Assembly (NCBI GenBank): GCA_036435485.1
Contig: CM071596.1
Coordinates: 141,497,501-141,561,500, forward strand
DNA length: 64,000 nt
Source: Saposhnikovia divaricata
Lineage: Eukaryota > Streptophyta > Magnoliopsida > Apiales > Apiaceae
Reading direction: 5' to 3'
Shown: one piece after another, positions 34,380-44,087 of the stretch
Position numbering within the stretch: position 1 is the first letter of the stretch
Layout: every line of letters begins with the position of its first letter
Position numbers and translations under genes: made by a program
The notes under the pieces: model-generated
What the model was told of the DNA's origin: nothing
The model's input: the letters and a program-made list of their open reading frames with translations, nothing else
Database searches by the model: none

Positions 34380-36961
34380 ATGGCATATCTAAATACCATC
34401 GGGTGTGGTGAAGGTCTATCTAGCTCTCGCCCTCCTCTATTCGACGGCACCAACTTTGCAACATGGAAAACGAGATTTCGCATCTATGGTAGATCTCAAG
34501 GAGTCAAAGTTTGGATGGCCATAGAAGATGGAGTTGTTATTCCTACCGAAACTGTTAACGGTGTTATCGTCGAAAAGAAGGTTAGTGAATACACTCTCGC
34601 CGAAGAAAATATGATGAATACTGCCGCTAAAGCAGAAATGGTTCTCACAAGTGCACTTGATGAAAAAGAATACAAACGAGTAAACAATTGCAAGTCGGCA
34701 CAAGAAATGTGGAACAAATTAGTGGTTACCTACGAAGGAACCATTGATATAAAAAATTCTCGAATGGATACTTTAATCCATGAATACGAGAACTTTAAAC
34801 TCCAAGAAGGAGAAAATATCATCGATATGGAAACAAGATTTACTCGCATTATCGATGAATTATTCGAAATGAAAAGAATCGACGGGTTTTAAATCTTTAC
34901 CTCCTAGTTGGAAGGTTAAAGTTACAACTATTAAAGAAATGCATAATCTAAATGATTATGACATTGATAGTCTATTCGGAAACCTTCATTCATACGAAGA
35001 GGATAATTTACCGGATAAGGTCATTCCCAAAGTGGAAGACAAAAAGAAAAATATGGCACTAAAAGTTATATTAATTGATGAAAATGAAAATGACGAGGAG
35101 TTGAATGAAGAACTCCAAGATCTCGATGAAAGCAAAATTGCTTTATTAACGAGACAACTTCGTCGTGTGCTTCAAAGCAAAGCTCAAAGATACGAAAAAG
35201 GCTTCCTAAAATCCAATAACCAACAAAGAGTTTTCAACTCTAACGGAAGGCCAAATTACTCTCAAAATTATACTTCTAAGTATATAAGTAATTTTCCGAC
35301 AATGAGCTATAACAAAGGCAAAGACACTCTAAATACTAATGTCTATAATAATGCCAATGCCAGAAATAATCCTACTTACACTCCTCCAAAACACAAGGAA
35401 CAAACTCCAGAGGAAACACAAGATGTGTGCTTCGAGTATAAGCAACCGGGTCATTTTAAAAGAGAATGCCCTAAGCTTTCAAAAGGATGAATTCTCGTGG
35501 CCGAAAACGGTTGGGATTTAAGTGAAGATGAAGAAACTCCGGAAGCTAGTGAAGAAGTTGTTAATCTATGCTTAATGGCTATCGGAGACGAAGCTACATC
35601 AACACAATCCTCCACTTCAAATCAAGAGGTAAACGCTAATCTCAACTATATTTCAAATAAATTGCAATTAGATGAATCTAACTTGAATCTAGTTGATATG
35701 AGTAAGTATGATTTGATTGAGCTTGTAGTAGGTATCAACAACAAATATAAAGATGTTGATAAAAGGCTTCATTCATTATGGTCCGAGAAAATGAAACTCG
35801 AAGAAATGCATCATACGCAAAGTAAAGAGTTCACTCGGATGATGGATTTAAAGATCCAAAATGAAAGTAAAATAGTGTTCTTGAATGACCAAAACTACCT
35901 CTTGAAAGGTGAAGTCAATCAATTCGAGGACAATGCTTTCAATCTTGAAGTAGAAAATGTGGCTTTAGTACTTCAAGTTGAAGAGTTAGAAAATGAGAAG
36001 TTACAACTCAACGACAACATTAGCACACTTAATGTTGATTTTTTTGAATTTGAACTTAAAGATTCAAAACGAATCAATGGTTCGAAACAATGTAACATCT
36101 CAATCTCATGAAAACAATCTTGAAAAAGAGAATGAGCAATCACAACTCTTTGAATTAAAAGATAAGAAATTACAAGAAGAAATTCAATGAGTGAAAGAAG
36201 AAAATTTCAAGCTCATATCTCAAGTTATGGATCAAGCAAGATTCTTTAACACCAAGATTGATGCCTTAGAAAGAGAAAAAGAAAACCTTGAAATGGTTGT
36301 TCAAAGATTTACTAAAGGCAATAAGATGTTAGACAGAATGGTACACTCACAAGTATCCCATAACCGTGAAGGTTTAGGATATGATTGGAACACTCCCCCT
36401 GTGCGAGATGTTCAACCAAGAGTGCAACCTATAACAGCTCCTCCTCAACCACAAACTCTAAAATGTTCATATTGAAACAAAGATGGACATTTGGTTTTTG
36501 ATTGCAAATACAAGAGTGGTGAAATTAAGGGGAAGCATGTATGGGTTCGTAAAGGATCAAACCCATACAAGACGGTTGAAAGACAAGTACCATTTAATAA
36601 TGTTGCATATAATGGTCAAAGGCAACAAATGTTTCAACAACCTAGGGTGTTTCAAAATAGAAACATAAAGTATCGTAACAATGCTAGTAGGTATGCATCT
36701 AGAAATCAATATGCCCCTAACAGTAATGTATATCCTCAATATGCTCCCTACTTTGTAAATGATAGATATAATGTGCATCGTGCTAACTATAGATTTTATG
36801 ATAATGCTAGACCTACACATCATGCTAGACATTATGCTCCTAGAAATATATACATGCCTAACAATGATTATCATATGCCTAGATTTTATCATGCTAATGT
36901 TGATTATGATGTACTAACCCCAGGACCCTCAAGACGAAAGGGTACCTATAAATTTAATTGA
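34380..36961 (+). pseudogene. copia-E gag (several frameshifts and stops)
   Basis: Starts at ATG 34380. Residues ~15-60 match the DUF4219-type start (PPLFDGTNFATWKTRFRIYG) and ~70-165 the UBN2/retrotran_gag part (WNKLVVTYEGT, LIHEYENFKLQEGENIIDMETRFTRI). A frameshift near 34890 breaks it. The first zinc knuckle (near 35425-35470) reads CFEYKQPGHFKREC, with Tyr for the second Cys. A stop at 35488-35490, a shift near 36070-36110 and further stops follow. The second knuckle (near 36465-36510) has TGA in place of its second Cys codon (CSY-stop-NKDGHLVFDC). Coiled-coil sequence lies between. The N/Y/H/R-rich tail ends with a YDVLTPGPS motif and TGA (36959-36961). Confidence 0.85.
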
Positions 36962-36973
36962 TCTATTTTGTAG

Positions 36974-37749
36974 GTTTGTCTTGCCGTGAAACAAGACATG
37001 TGGTACCTTGACAGTGGGTGTTCAAGACATATGACCGGTAATAAGTCACTTTTGAGCAACATTAAAACGGTCACCGCGGGAAGTGTTACATTCGGGCATA
37101 GTAGCAAAGGAATCATTATCGGAATAGGAGACATCGGGAATAGTCATTTCAATATATCAAACGTACAACTAGTCTCGGGACTAAGGTACAATCTACTCTC
37201 AATTAGTCAACTTTGCGACAATGATTATACGGTAATTTTCTATACTACTCATTGTTTTATTTTAGATAAAGATTGGAAATTGGTTCTTACTGCCCCCCAA
37301 AACAAAAATGTCTATACATGTGACATGAGCAACCATGAGAATGTATGCCTAATCACTACAAACGATGATCCATGGCTTTGGCATCGAAGATTAGGACATG
37401 CCAATATGAAGTTGATTAAGAATATATCAACAAAAGATCATGTACGAGGTATACCAAAGTTGAATTATCAAAAAGATCATACTTGCGAGGCATGCGAAAT
37501 TGGAAAACAAATTCGAGCCTCTCACAAAGCAAAGTTTATGATATCTACCTCTAGACCTCTCGAGCTTTTACATATGGATCTAATTGGTCCGGTTCCTATA
37601 CAAAGCCTCGGAGGTTGCTCATATACGTTAGTAAACGTTGATGATTATTCACGATACACATGGACGGAATTTCTCAAAAATAAAAGTGATGCTTTTGAAT
37701 CTTTCTCTTCCCTATGTAAAAAGACTCAAAATCAACAAAACAATACCAT
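36974..37749 (+). pseudogene. copia-E protease, GAG-pre-integrase and integrase start (truncated)
   Basis: Opens after gag TGA (36959-36961), T-rich spacer and TAG (36971-36973), all in the same frame. Protease motif WYLDSGCSRHMTGN is complete. GAG-pre-integrase: WLWHRRLGHANMKL and CEACEIGKQIRASHKAKF. Integrase core begins LLHMDLIGPVP with the first catalytic Asp present. The frame runs into family-X sequence after KKTQNQQNN, before the second Asp, so integrase, RT and RNase H are absent. Confidence 0.85.
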
Positions 37750-38439
37750 ATGTCAAACGAATCGTTTTTCGATTTTATAAAAATGTTCGAATCGAGGTTA
37801 AGTGCGAATGAACCCCTTTGAGGTATACTTGGTTATAACTTAGAAATTGGACAAGAAATCTCAAGGTATAATCTTTGTTGGTAAATGACCGACCTTAGAA
37901 CTTATATGACTTTAGAACTTACCAAGTGTAAGTGTGATGACATGCCTTGATAATGAGCAAGTGTCGGATCATAACGGTGTTAATAAGAGTTACACTAGAG
38001 TGTACATAACGAGATAACTCGAAAACGTGTTTTAACCTAAGTAAAATATATACTTAACCTTTCAAAGCGTTAAGTGACTAATATCGGATATTTGATTATT
38101 TATAGATCACCGGACTGACCCAGGGCACACTATCCCTACCAGATTACCAGGCAAGTTTCCAATACTTTGGAACTGTTATTGTGATAATATATATGATTGA
38201 TTGTTGTTATATATATGCCATAGCATGCATGCATGCTTTCAAATTATATTGTGATACTTGTTCCATGATTTGATGTTGGCTTATAAGTTAGATACGAGAT
38301 ATACTAGTTATAAGTCGGATATTGCTAAGACCCTTAGTGAAGGGCATATGATCTCATTCTTCTAATATAGACCGGGAGTCGGTATTTTGTAATATAGAGA
38401 TAGTCGTGGAAACCCGGAGGGATTCCAGTGACAGATTAT

Positions 38440-38900
38440 TTGAGGAATGTTATTTATGAATATTATTTCCATAAGTATTAATTACTTGGAAATTATTCGA
38501 GGAATGTTATTTGAGTATAATCTCAGTCCAGAAATACTATTTGAATATTATTTTTGAATATTCATTTAAGACTTGATTTTTTTAATGAATATTCATTTGA
38601 GGTTATTGATTTAGATGAATATTATTTTGGAATATTCATTTGAGTTTATTTATTTAATGAATATTATTTGGAATATTCATTTGAGCTTTATTTCTGTAAG
38701 GTATATTATTCTTAAAACTCATTTAAAGTCTTACTTATTTATTGAATATTATTTAGAATATTCATTCGAGGAATTATTTATTTCGTGAATGTTTTATATA
38801 TTCATTCGAGGGTTAATTATGAGTAACATTTTATATTAAGAACATTCTTTAAATATTTATGAGTTATTAAATATTCTTTGAATATTTATGTAATTCTTTT
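38440..38900. repeat. degenerate GAATATTC-palindrome array in X
   Basis: Units of about 40-60 bases like TGAATATTATTTGGAATATTCATTTGAG repeat irregularly. The same kind of array, in reverse orientation, is at about 45480-45920 in the other X copy. Confidence 0.7.
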
Positions 38901-39370
38901 AACTAGTTTTAAAATATATTATTTTATTCTAATATTATCTTCGACCTTCAAAAATTATGTAATATATTTCTGAGCCTTATTATGACTATTTTTTATCAAG
39001 GGGAGGCTCCCAAAATTTTATTCTTCACTCAAATCTATCTTCCAAATTATGAGGGAACCTTACTTGAAAGCTGTTATTTATTTGTTTGACTCCCTGGTCA
39101 TAAATCTTTTAAAACTATTCTTTTCACTCGCAACTTGGTTGCTTTTCATCAAGACGAGTCTCTGTGTTACTTCCTCATCGTTCGAGGGGTAAGATTGTTG
39201 GAACAAGTCGATATCCATTAACAAGCAACTGCTTAGGAAATATTGGTGAATTTTCCTTTCCAACTAGATACAACTACTTTGTGGAGTCCTATCAACAAGT
39301 ATTGCACTTGGGGAAAGGGGGACAAGCTTTACGTTTTAGAGTCATGGATTTATTCGAACTAGGAGTATTT

Positions 39371-39484
39371 GTGTAAGAGGCTGTGGGACAGTCCATCATT
39401 GAAACTTTGTGTAAGAGGCTGTGGGACAGTCTATCATTGTAAATCGGTGTAAGAGGCTGTGGGACAGTCCATCCTCGAAATAGG
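39371..39484 (+). repeat. 38-bp tandem repeat, three copies
   Basis: GTGTAAGAGGCTGTGGGACA starts at 39371, 39409 and 39447. The other X copy (about 44920-44940) has only one diverged unit, so the array grew in this lineage. Confidence 0.9.
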
Positions 39485-39923
39485 GTCCGAGTGGCGCCAG
39501 CCCCGACTAAGCCCAAAGATGGCTAGGGAGATCCGGCGTATGGTGGTGTCCATATGTTCTTCTTCTACATGTAGAGAAACAAATTTTGAGATGCACGACC
39601 TACGGCTGATCAACGTAAGGTGATGTCATCCTGCGCGACATACTCCAACATTGGTTCATCATCCAAATCTATTTATTTTTTGCAACATGAAGTATCACTC
39701 GTGTTGACAGGGTTTGAAAACTGTTCAGAACTAAAAGTACTCTGAAATACCTCGTAACTTCATCCTTTACATTATATTGGCACTATGTTCGTTAATGCAT
39801 GGCATATGGTTTCAAAAATACTTTTGAATTGTTATATATATATTATTGTTTAGTACACATTATTGTTGGTGGGCTATTGCTCACCCTTGTTTATTTATTA
39901 TATCACAACAACAGCTAGATCAG

Positions 39924-40043
39924 ATGACCCGCACAAGGCGCACTCGACGCAAGCAGGTGTCAGCTGTCAGAGGATTAACCGCTGAGGTTATAGCTACCAT
40001 TGCTGAAGAAGAAGCTATTGGTAGGCTAGTTGTTAGCTTTTAA
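39924..40043 (+). other. short Arg-rich reading frame in X LTR, possibly conserved
   Basis: 39 codons from ATG 39924 to TAA, starting MTRTRRTRRKQV and continuing RGLTAEVIATIAEEEA. In the other X copy (- strand, about 44320-44408) the matching frame reads RRACVRHARRKQV then RGLPADIIAAIAEV, without the ATG. Several differences are silent or conservative (GTG/GTT, TTA/CTA, ATA/ATC). A T-rich tract ending ACAACAG lies just upstream in both, like a splice acceptor. Function unknown; this could also be a relic. Confidence 0.4.
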
Positions 40044-40307
40044 GTATCAAGTGTACTTATTCATATGACATATATAAATGGATGGCAAGAAACATGTTTT
40101 GTTGTATTGTAATTCTTTGGGTTATAAGAACTCAAGCTGGTGATTTATATTATTTGGTAGTTACTCTGATTTCATCTCTGGGACTATAACTGGTGTGTTA
40201 TGTTGCTGTTTGGGTCACAAGGTTGTAATTTAGTTTATGTTGGTATTGTGGATGGAAATTGAGACCGTAACGACCGGATCGCTGACCCTGGATCTGGGGG
40301 TGTTACA

Positions 40308-41240
40308 AGATATCTGAAAATCCTTTTAACAACTGCTAAATGAGATTCTCTAGGATTAGCTTGCAATCTAACACATAAACATGTAGCAAACATAATATCT
40401 GGTCTACTAGATGTTAAATATAAAAGTGAGTCAACCATGCCTCTATAACTTGAAATGTCCACTTTATTTTCCGTAGTATTCAATTAGGTTTAGTGGTTGT
40501 TGCCATGGGTGTTTTTACAGAAGTGCAATTCATTAAGTCAAATTTCTTTTAAAGATCATAGATAAATAATTTGACTTATAAAGATTCCATCATTCACTTG
40601 TTTTACTTGTAAACCAAGAAAATAAATTAATTCTCCCATCATGGTCATCTCATACTCGCTTTGCATATGTTTGGCAAACATTTTGCAAAGTTTTTCATTA
40701 GTAGACCTAAAAATTATATAAATATATAATATATACAAGTATAGTAGAGCTAATAACATATATATAATATAGAGTTTTATCAACAGTACCTCTAGTGATG
40801 TGATTCTCAAGAAGAAACTGTGAGAGAGTGTCAAACCAGGCTCTAGTTACTTGCTTCAGGCCATAGAGTCCTTCGAGTAGAAAATAGGCAAATTCTGGGT
40901 AATCTGGATCTTCAAAACTAGGTGGTTGACTCACATACACCTCCTTTTCCAGTATTCTATTTAAAAATGCACTCTTGACATCCTTTTGATAGACTTTGAA
41001 ATTGGCATGAGCTGCATAGGCCAGAAAGATTATGATTGCTTCCAATCTTGTAACTGGTACAATAGTTTCATCAAAATCAATTCCTTCCTTTTGACAATAG
41101 CCCTTAGCAATCAAGCGCTTTGTTCCTTGTCACAACACCATTCCATCCATCTTGTTTCTGATTACCCATTTTGTATCAGTTACAGTCTTGTTCTTTGGTT
41201 TGGGCACCAGCTTCCATACTTCATTTTTTTAAAATTGGTT
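40308..41240 (-). pseudogene. copia-A reverse transcriptase (broken)
   Basis: Recognisable motifs: AKGYCQKEGIDFDET, VYQKDVKSAFLN, YGLKQVTRAWFD, GELIYFLGLQVKQVNDGIF, VDISSYRGMVDSLLYLTSSRPDIMFATCLC and VKRIFRYL. The active-site area near 40710-40780 is replaced by AT-rich sequence, so the YVDD motif is lost. Multiple stops and frameshifts. The start and end are fixed by neighbouring insertions. Confidence 0.8.
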
Positions 41241-42495
41241 TAGCTCTTCTTGCATGGATAAAACCCAATCTGGATCTAGAAGAGCATACTCTATTTTCTT
41301 TGGTTCTTCTTTGGATAGAAAACTATTATATAAGCATTCTTCTTGAGTTGCTCTTGTAGTTTAAACTCTTGAGTTTGTGTCAGCAATTATAAGTTCAAAT
41401 GGGCGATCTCTTGTCCATTTCCTGTGAGGTGGCAAATTTGATCTAGATAAAGTGATTTCATTTTCTTGATTTTGATCATTTTAGTTTAAAGTTGATTTTT
41501 GACTTTGAGAAGCTCCCCCTGAGTGTGTGGATCTTGCATTAGTAGTTGGTGGAGTTTTTTTTTTGAGTGATCAACGGATGCTGTAATTTGAGTCTCAACG
41601 GATGTCCCAAAAGGATTATCGACGGATGGTCTAGCCTGAATGTCAACGGATGAGCCATGTTGATTTTTAGCTTCTAGATCAGCTTGAATATCAACGAATG
41701 GTTCATGTTGATTTTCCACATCTGTTGAAGGTATTTCTTCATCGTTTTCATAATCCACACATCCCATCTCATTCTTTTATGAGAGTATCGCATGAAAACC
41801 TTCATCTACTAATCCTTGAATTTTTTTATCATCAAAGAAAACATGTACATATTCCATAATAATGTTAAGTCTTAGATTTTAGATTTTGTAGAATTTTCCA
41901 GGCGAGTATCCAACATAAATAGCTTCATCTTATTTTGAGTTAAACTTTTCCAAGATTTTTACCTTGATTCTTTAGCACAAAACACTTGCAGCCAAAGACA
42001 TGTAGAAAGTTTATTGTTGGTTTCTTTCTTTTGAATAATTACTATGGAGTCATGCCTTGTGCCTGATTTATCAAAGAAATATTCTAAGTATAACATGCAT
42101 TGTTGACTGCTTCTGGCCATAAGTGTGTTGGTAACTTTGATTCTTCAAGCATTGTCCTAGAAACTTCAATTAGGGTTGTATTTTTCCTTTCTACTACACC
42201 ATTTTGTTAAGGTGTTCTTGGTGCAGAGAATTCATGAATTTTTTTTTCAGAGTACCCTTTCATTACAGAATTCTCTAACTTAGTGTCATTGTCACTTCTG
42301 ATCCTTCTTACTTGAAGGTTAGGATTGTTGTTGACTATCTTGATGTGATTAATGATGATTTCACTTGCCTCATATTTGGAGTACATAAATTAAGTCCATG
42401 TATATTTTGAAAAATCATCCACAATCACAAGTCATTATTTCTTCTTTGAGATTGACATCATATTCACTGGTCAAAATAGATCCATGTGTAGAAGC
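41241..42495 (-). pseudogene. copia-A integrase and hinge (broken)
   Basis: The hinge (41486-41767) keeps ENQHGSSVDIQ and PSVDNPFGTSVETQ repeats. Upstream, integrase motifs for EAARTMLEES, VERKN and IRSDND-like sequence can be followed on the - strand through many stops, back to QQLLHMDL at 42495. Confidence 0.7.
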
Positions 42496-42827
42496 TGTTG
42501 ATAAGTCCCAATAACAGACCACAAGATTGTAGAATGGGGGTTGATTACAATCTTGACCTAAAATTCTTTTTCAAATAGATATGAGCACTCAACAATTGTG
42601 TTTATAGAACAAAGAAAAAAAAAATCTAAGACAGTAAAGAAAATGCAACACAATATTAAAAATTTCAGGAGGGTTTTTCTGGTTCACCTGAGAATTGTAT
42701 TGAAGAAATAATTTGTGTAGAAATACACGGCTGCTTGTTACAATGCCTTAGTGTTTACAAGAAAACCTAACAATCTCTATGTGTATGCTCAGTGTTTTTC
42801 TCCACATCTAAAGCAATGCTACACTTT

Positions 42828-42830
<3 letters not shown>

Positions 42831-42889
<59 letters not shown>
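42831..42889. repeat. TA dinucleotide microsatellite
   Basis: About 29 uninterrupted TA units inside the copia-B LTR. ORFs made of alternating Ile-Tyr across it are artefacts. Confidence 0.97.
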
Positions 42890-42891
<2 letters not shown>

Positions 42892-43409
42892 CAAACCCTA
42901 CAAACAAATAGAATATTTTTAAGTCAAACAATTTGCTAGTTTGCTGCTCCATTCCTTATCTTCATGTGATGCAATTTGTCTGATTGTCTTGGACAGATAT
43001 ATCTTGGTTTTATCATCCAATTTGCTTGCTAAGAAATGGAATGTTTCTTTTTCTTCTTCGTTTCCAATACTGGCTTTCATGCTATTTTGAAGTCCATCAA
43101 CCCGTGTGATCTGTCAGCCATGTGAAGTCACTATCAACTGCTAGCTCCAAGACATTATTGTAAATTATCCGTTGAGGATGTTATCTATTGATAGGTTCAA
43201 TGTTATCCGTTGAAGCTGTTATCCATTAGTGTAGAATCTTCATCTGTTGATATATCACATCATTTACATAGAATTACAAAGCACAACCTATATACAATTA
43301 GCTAACCTGTTCTGTCTATCCATTGATAGTCAACATGACTTAGAAAACTATCAACTAACACTTCAACTGATAACTTATCCGTTGGAACTTCCTACCATTA
43401 TACAAACTT

Positions 43410-43439
43410 ATCCATTGATAAGCTACCTCATCAATGGAT
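43410..43439. repeat. inverted pair of the copia-B U3 motif
   Basis: ATCCATTGAT and ATCAATGGAT, a perfect 10-bp inverted repeat separated by 10 bases. Another motif copy, CCATCCGTTGATG, follows at about 43449-43461. Confidence 0.85.
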
Positions 43440-43541
43440 GCTGATAAGCACGCCATCCGTTGATGAGTTACAAAATGACTTACACAAACTATGTTCTTAG
43501 GTGTTTTGCATATATTATCAAGGACAACATAAATCCTAACA

Positions 43542-43555
43542 ATCTCCCCCAATTT
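43542..43555 (-). promoter_or_regulatory. polypurine tract of copia-B
   Basis: On the - strand AAATTGGGGGAGAT precedes the LTR start. Copia-C (47231) and copia-D (50765) have almost the same tract, showing the three are one lineage. Confidence 0.8.
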
Positions 43556-43744
43556 ATGCCTGATAGGAATACAGATATAAATTTGAGCATTGTTGATAAC
43601 AAAACACCTTCTAAGAATTACAGAGTGAAAACAAAAACAAACATATTGTATAAGCTTCAGAAAATGCAAAAGAAATAAACTAAGTACAGAACTGAGTTGA
43701 AAAGTTACATTGATCTTAGAAGATGCTCCTCTAGCCTGAGCTGA

Positions 43745-44087
43745 TTAATCTTTCTTCTTCCTCGATCTCCTCATACCAAGTGCCTTCATATCATTGGTCT
43801 CAATTTGCCTCAGTAAAGACCTGTAGAACATTCCTTCTTCATGGTCATTTGGGTCTAGCATCTCCATTAGGAATCTTAGATATTCATTGCTTGCTTTCCC
43901 CAACTGATCTTCCATTCTAACGAATCTTCTGTTATGATCCTTGTCTCTGAACTCCATAAGCCAAAATGGTTCAAGATGAATCTTCTTACCAGGTGTGTAT
44001 GGAATGTTCAGCTTCCTAGGCAAATTATCCTTTGAGTGCCAGCTACTTCTGTTGTCATTGATCTTGTTGAGGATTGTTGACTTAGCC
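43745..44087 (-). pseudogene. copia-B extra-ORF C-terminus (truncated by X)
   Basis: Only the last ~114 codons remain (44087 to the stop at 43745); the codons that seem to come before are X LTR. FVRMEDQLGKASNEYLRFLMEM then an acidic stretch and MFYRSLLRQIETNDMKALG resemble, in spacing and position, the C-terminus of the copia-C/D extra ORF (FIRLGNEMKRNKIYDLRAAI ... REIKVAMEIELENAERRLL). It ends in a Lys/Arg-rich tail. Function unknown. It lies 190 bases before the purine tract and LTR, the same order as in copia-D. Confidence 0.55.

Larger units (their letters stand above)
24105..37749 (+). mobile_element. Copia-E: 3'-truncated Sirevirus-like copia element, with a nested insertion
   Basis: 5' LTR (24105-27430), primer site (27434), short leader, broken gag (34380-36961), protease and integrase start, then an abrupt change to family-X LTR sequence near 37749. 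An Athila-like element (27506-34369) sits in the leader eight bases before the gag ATG. It is a relative of copia-F in the same orientation, but the two overlap in content, so they are separate copies. The exact start at 24105 is approximate. Confidence 0.7.
37750..40307 (+). mobile_element. family-X LTR copy (2.56 kb, left end truncated)
   Basis: Similar along its length to the reverse complement of 44088-46721. It starts within copia-E pol at about 37750 and ends TGTTACA at 40307 next to copia-A. It holds an AT-rich array of GAATATTC motifs (38440-38900), a three-copy 38-bp repeat (39371-39484) and a short basic reading frame (39924-40043). Length, termini TGTAACA/TGTTACA and lack of internal genes fit a long LTR of a Ty3/gypsy (Tekay-like) element, but no pol is attached to confirm it. 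Confidence 0.6.
40308..42495 (-). mobile_element. Copia-A: decayed copia pol fragment
   Basis: On the - strand: integrase start (QQLLHMDL at 42495), hinge, RT and the VKRIFRYL segment at 40308, where the X LTR cuts it. The left (5') side is cut by the copia-B LTR at 42496. Its hinge repeats TCAACGGATG, the motif found in the copia-B LTR, and it resembles copia-1. Confidence 0.8.
42496..43541 (-). repeat. copia-B 3' LTR (1046 bp)
   Basis: On the - strand it begins TGTTAGGATTTATGTTG at 43541, directly after a purine tract, and ends ...TTATCAACA at 42496, where it meets copia-A integrase. It contains a (TA)n run and about nine ATCCGTTGA/ATCCATTGA motifs in its U3 part (43140-43470), including an inverted pair at 43410-43439. 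The 5' LTR is not in the window. Confidence 0.75.

Noticed and set aside
38440..38900. CRISPR-like array
   Set aside because: Units are irregular, AT-rich and without constant repeats or unique spacers, and the DNA is plant nuclear.
42751..42952. Ile-Tyr repeat ORFs
   Set aside because: Translation of the TA microsatellite inside the copia-B LTR.
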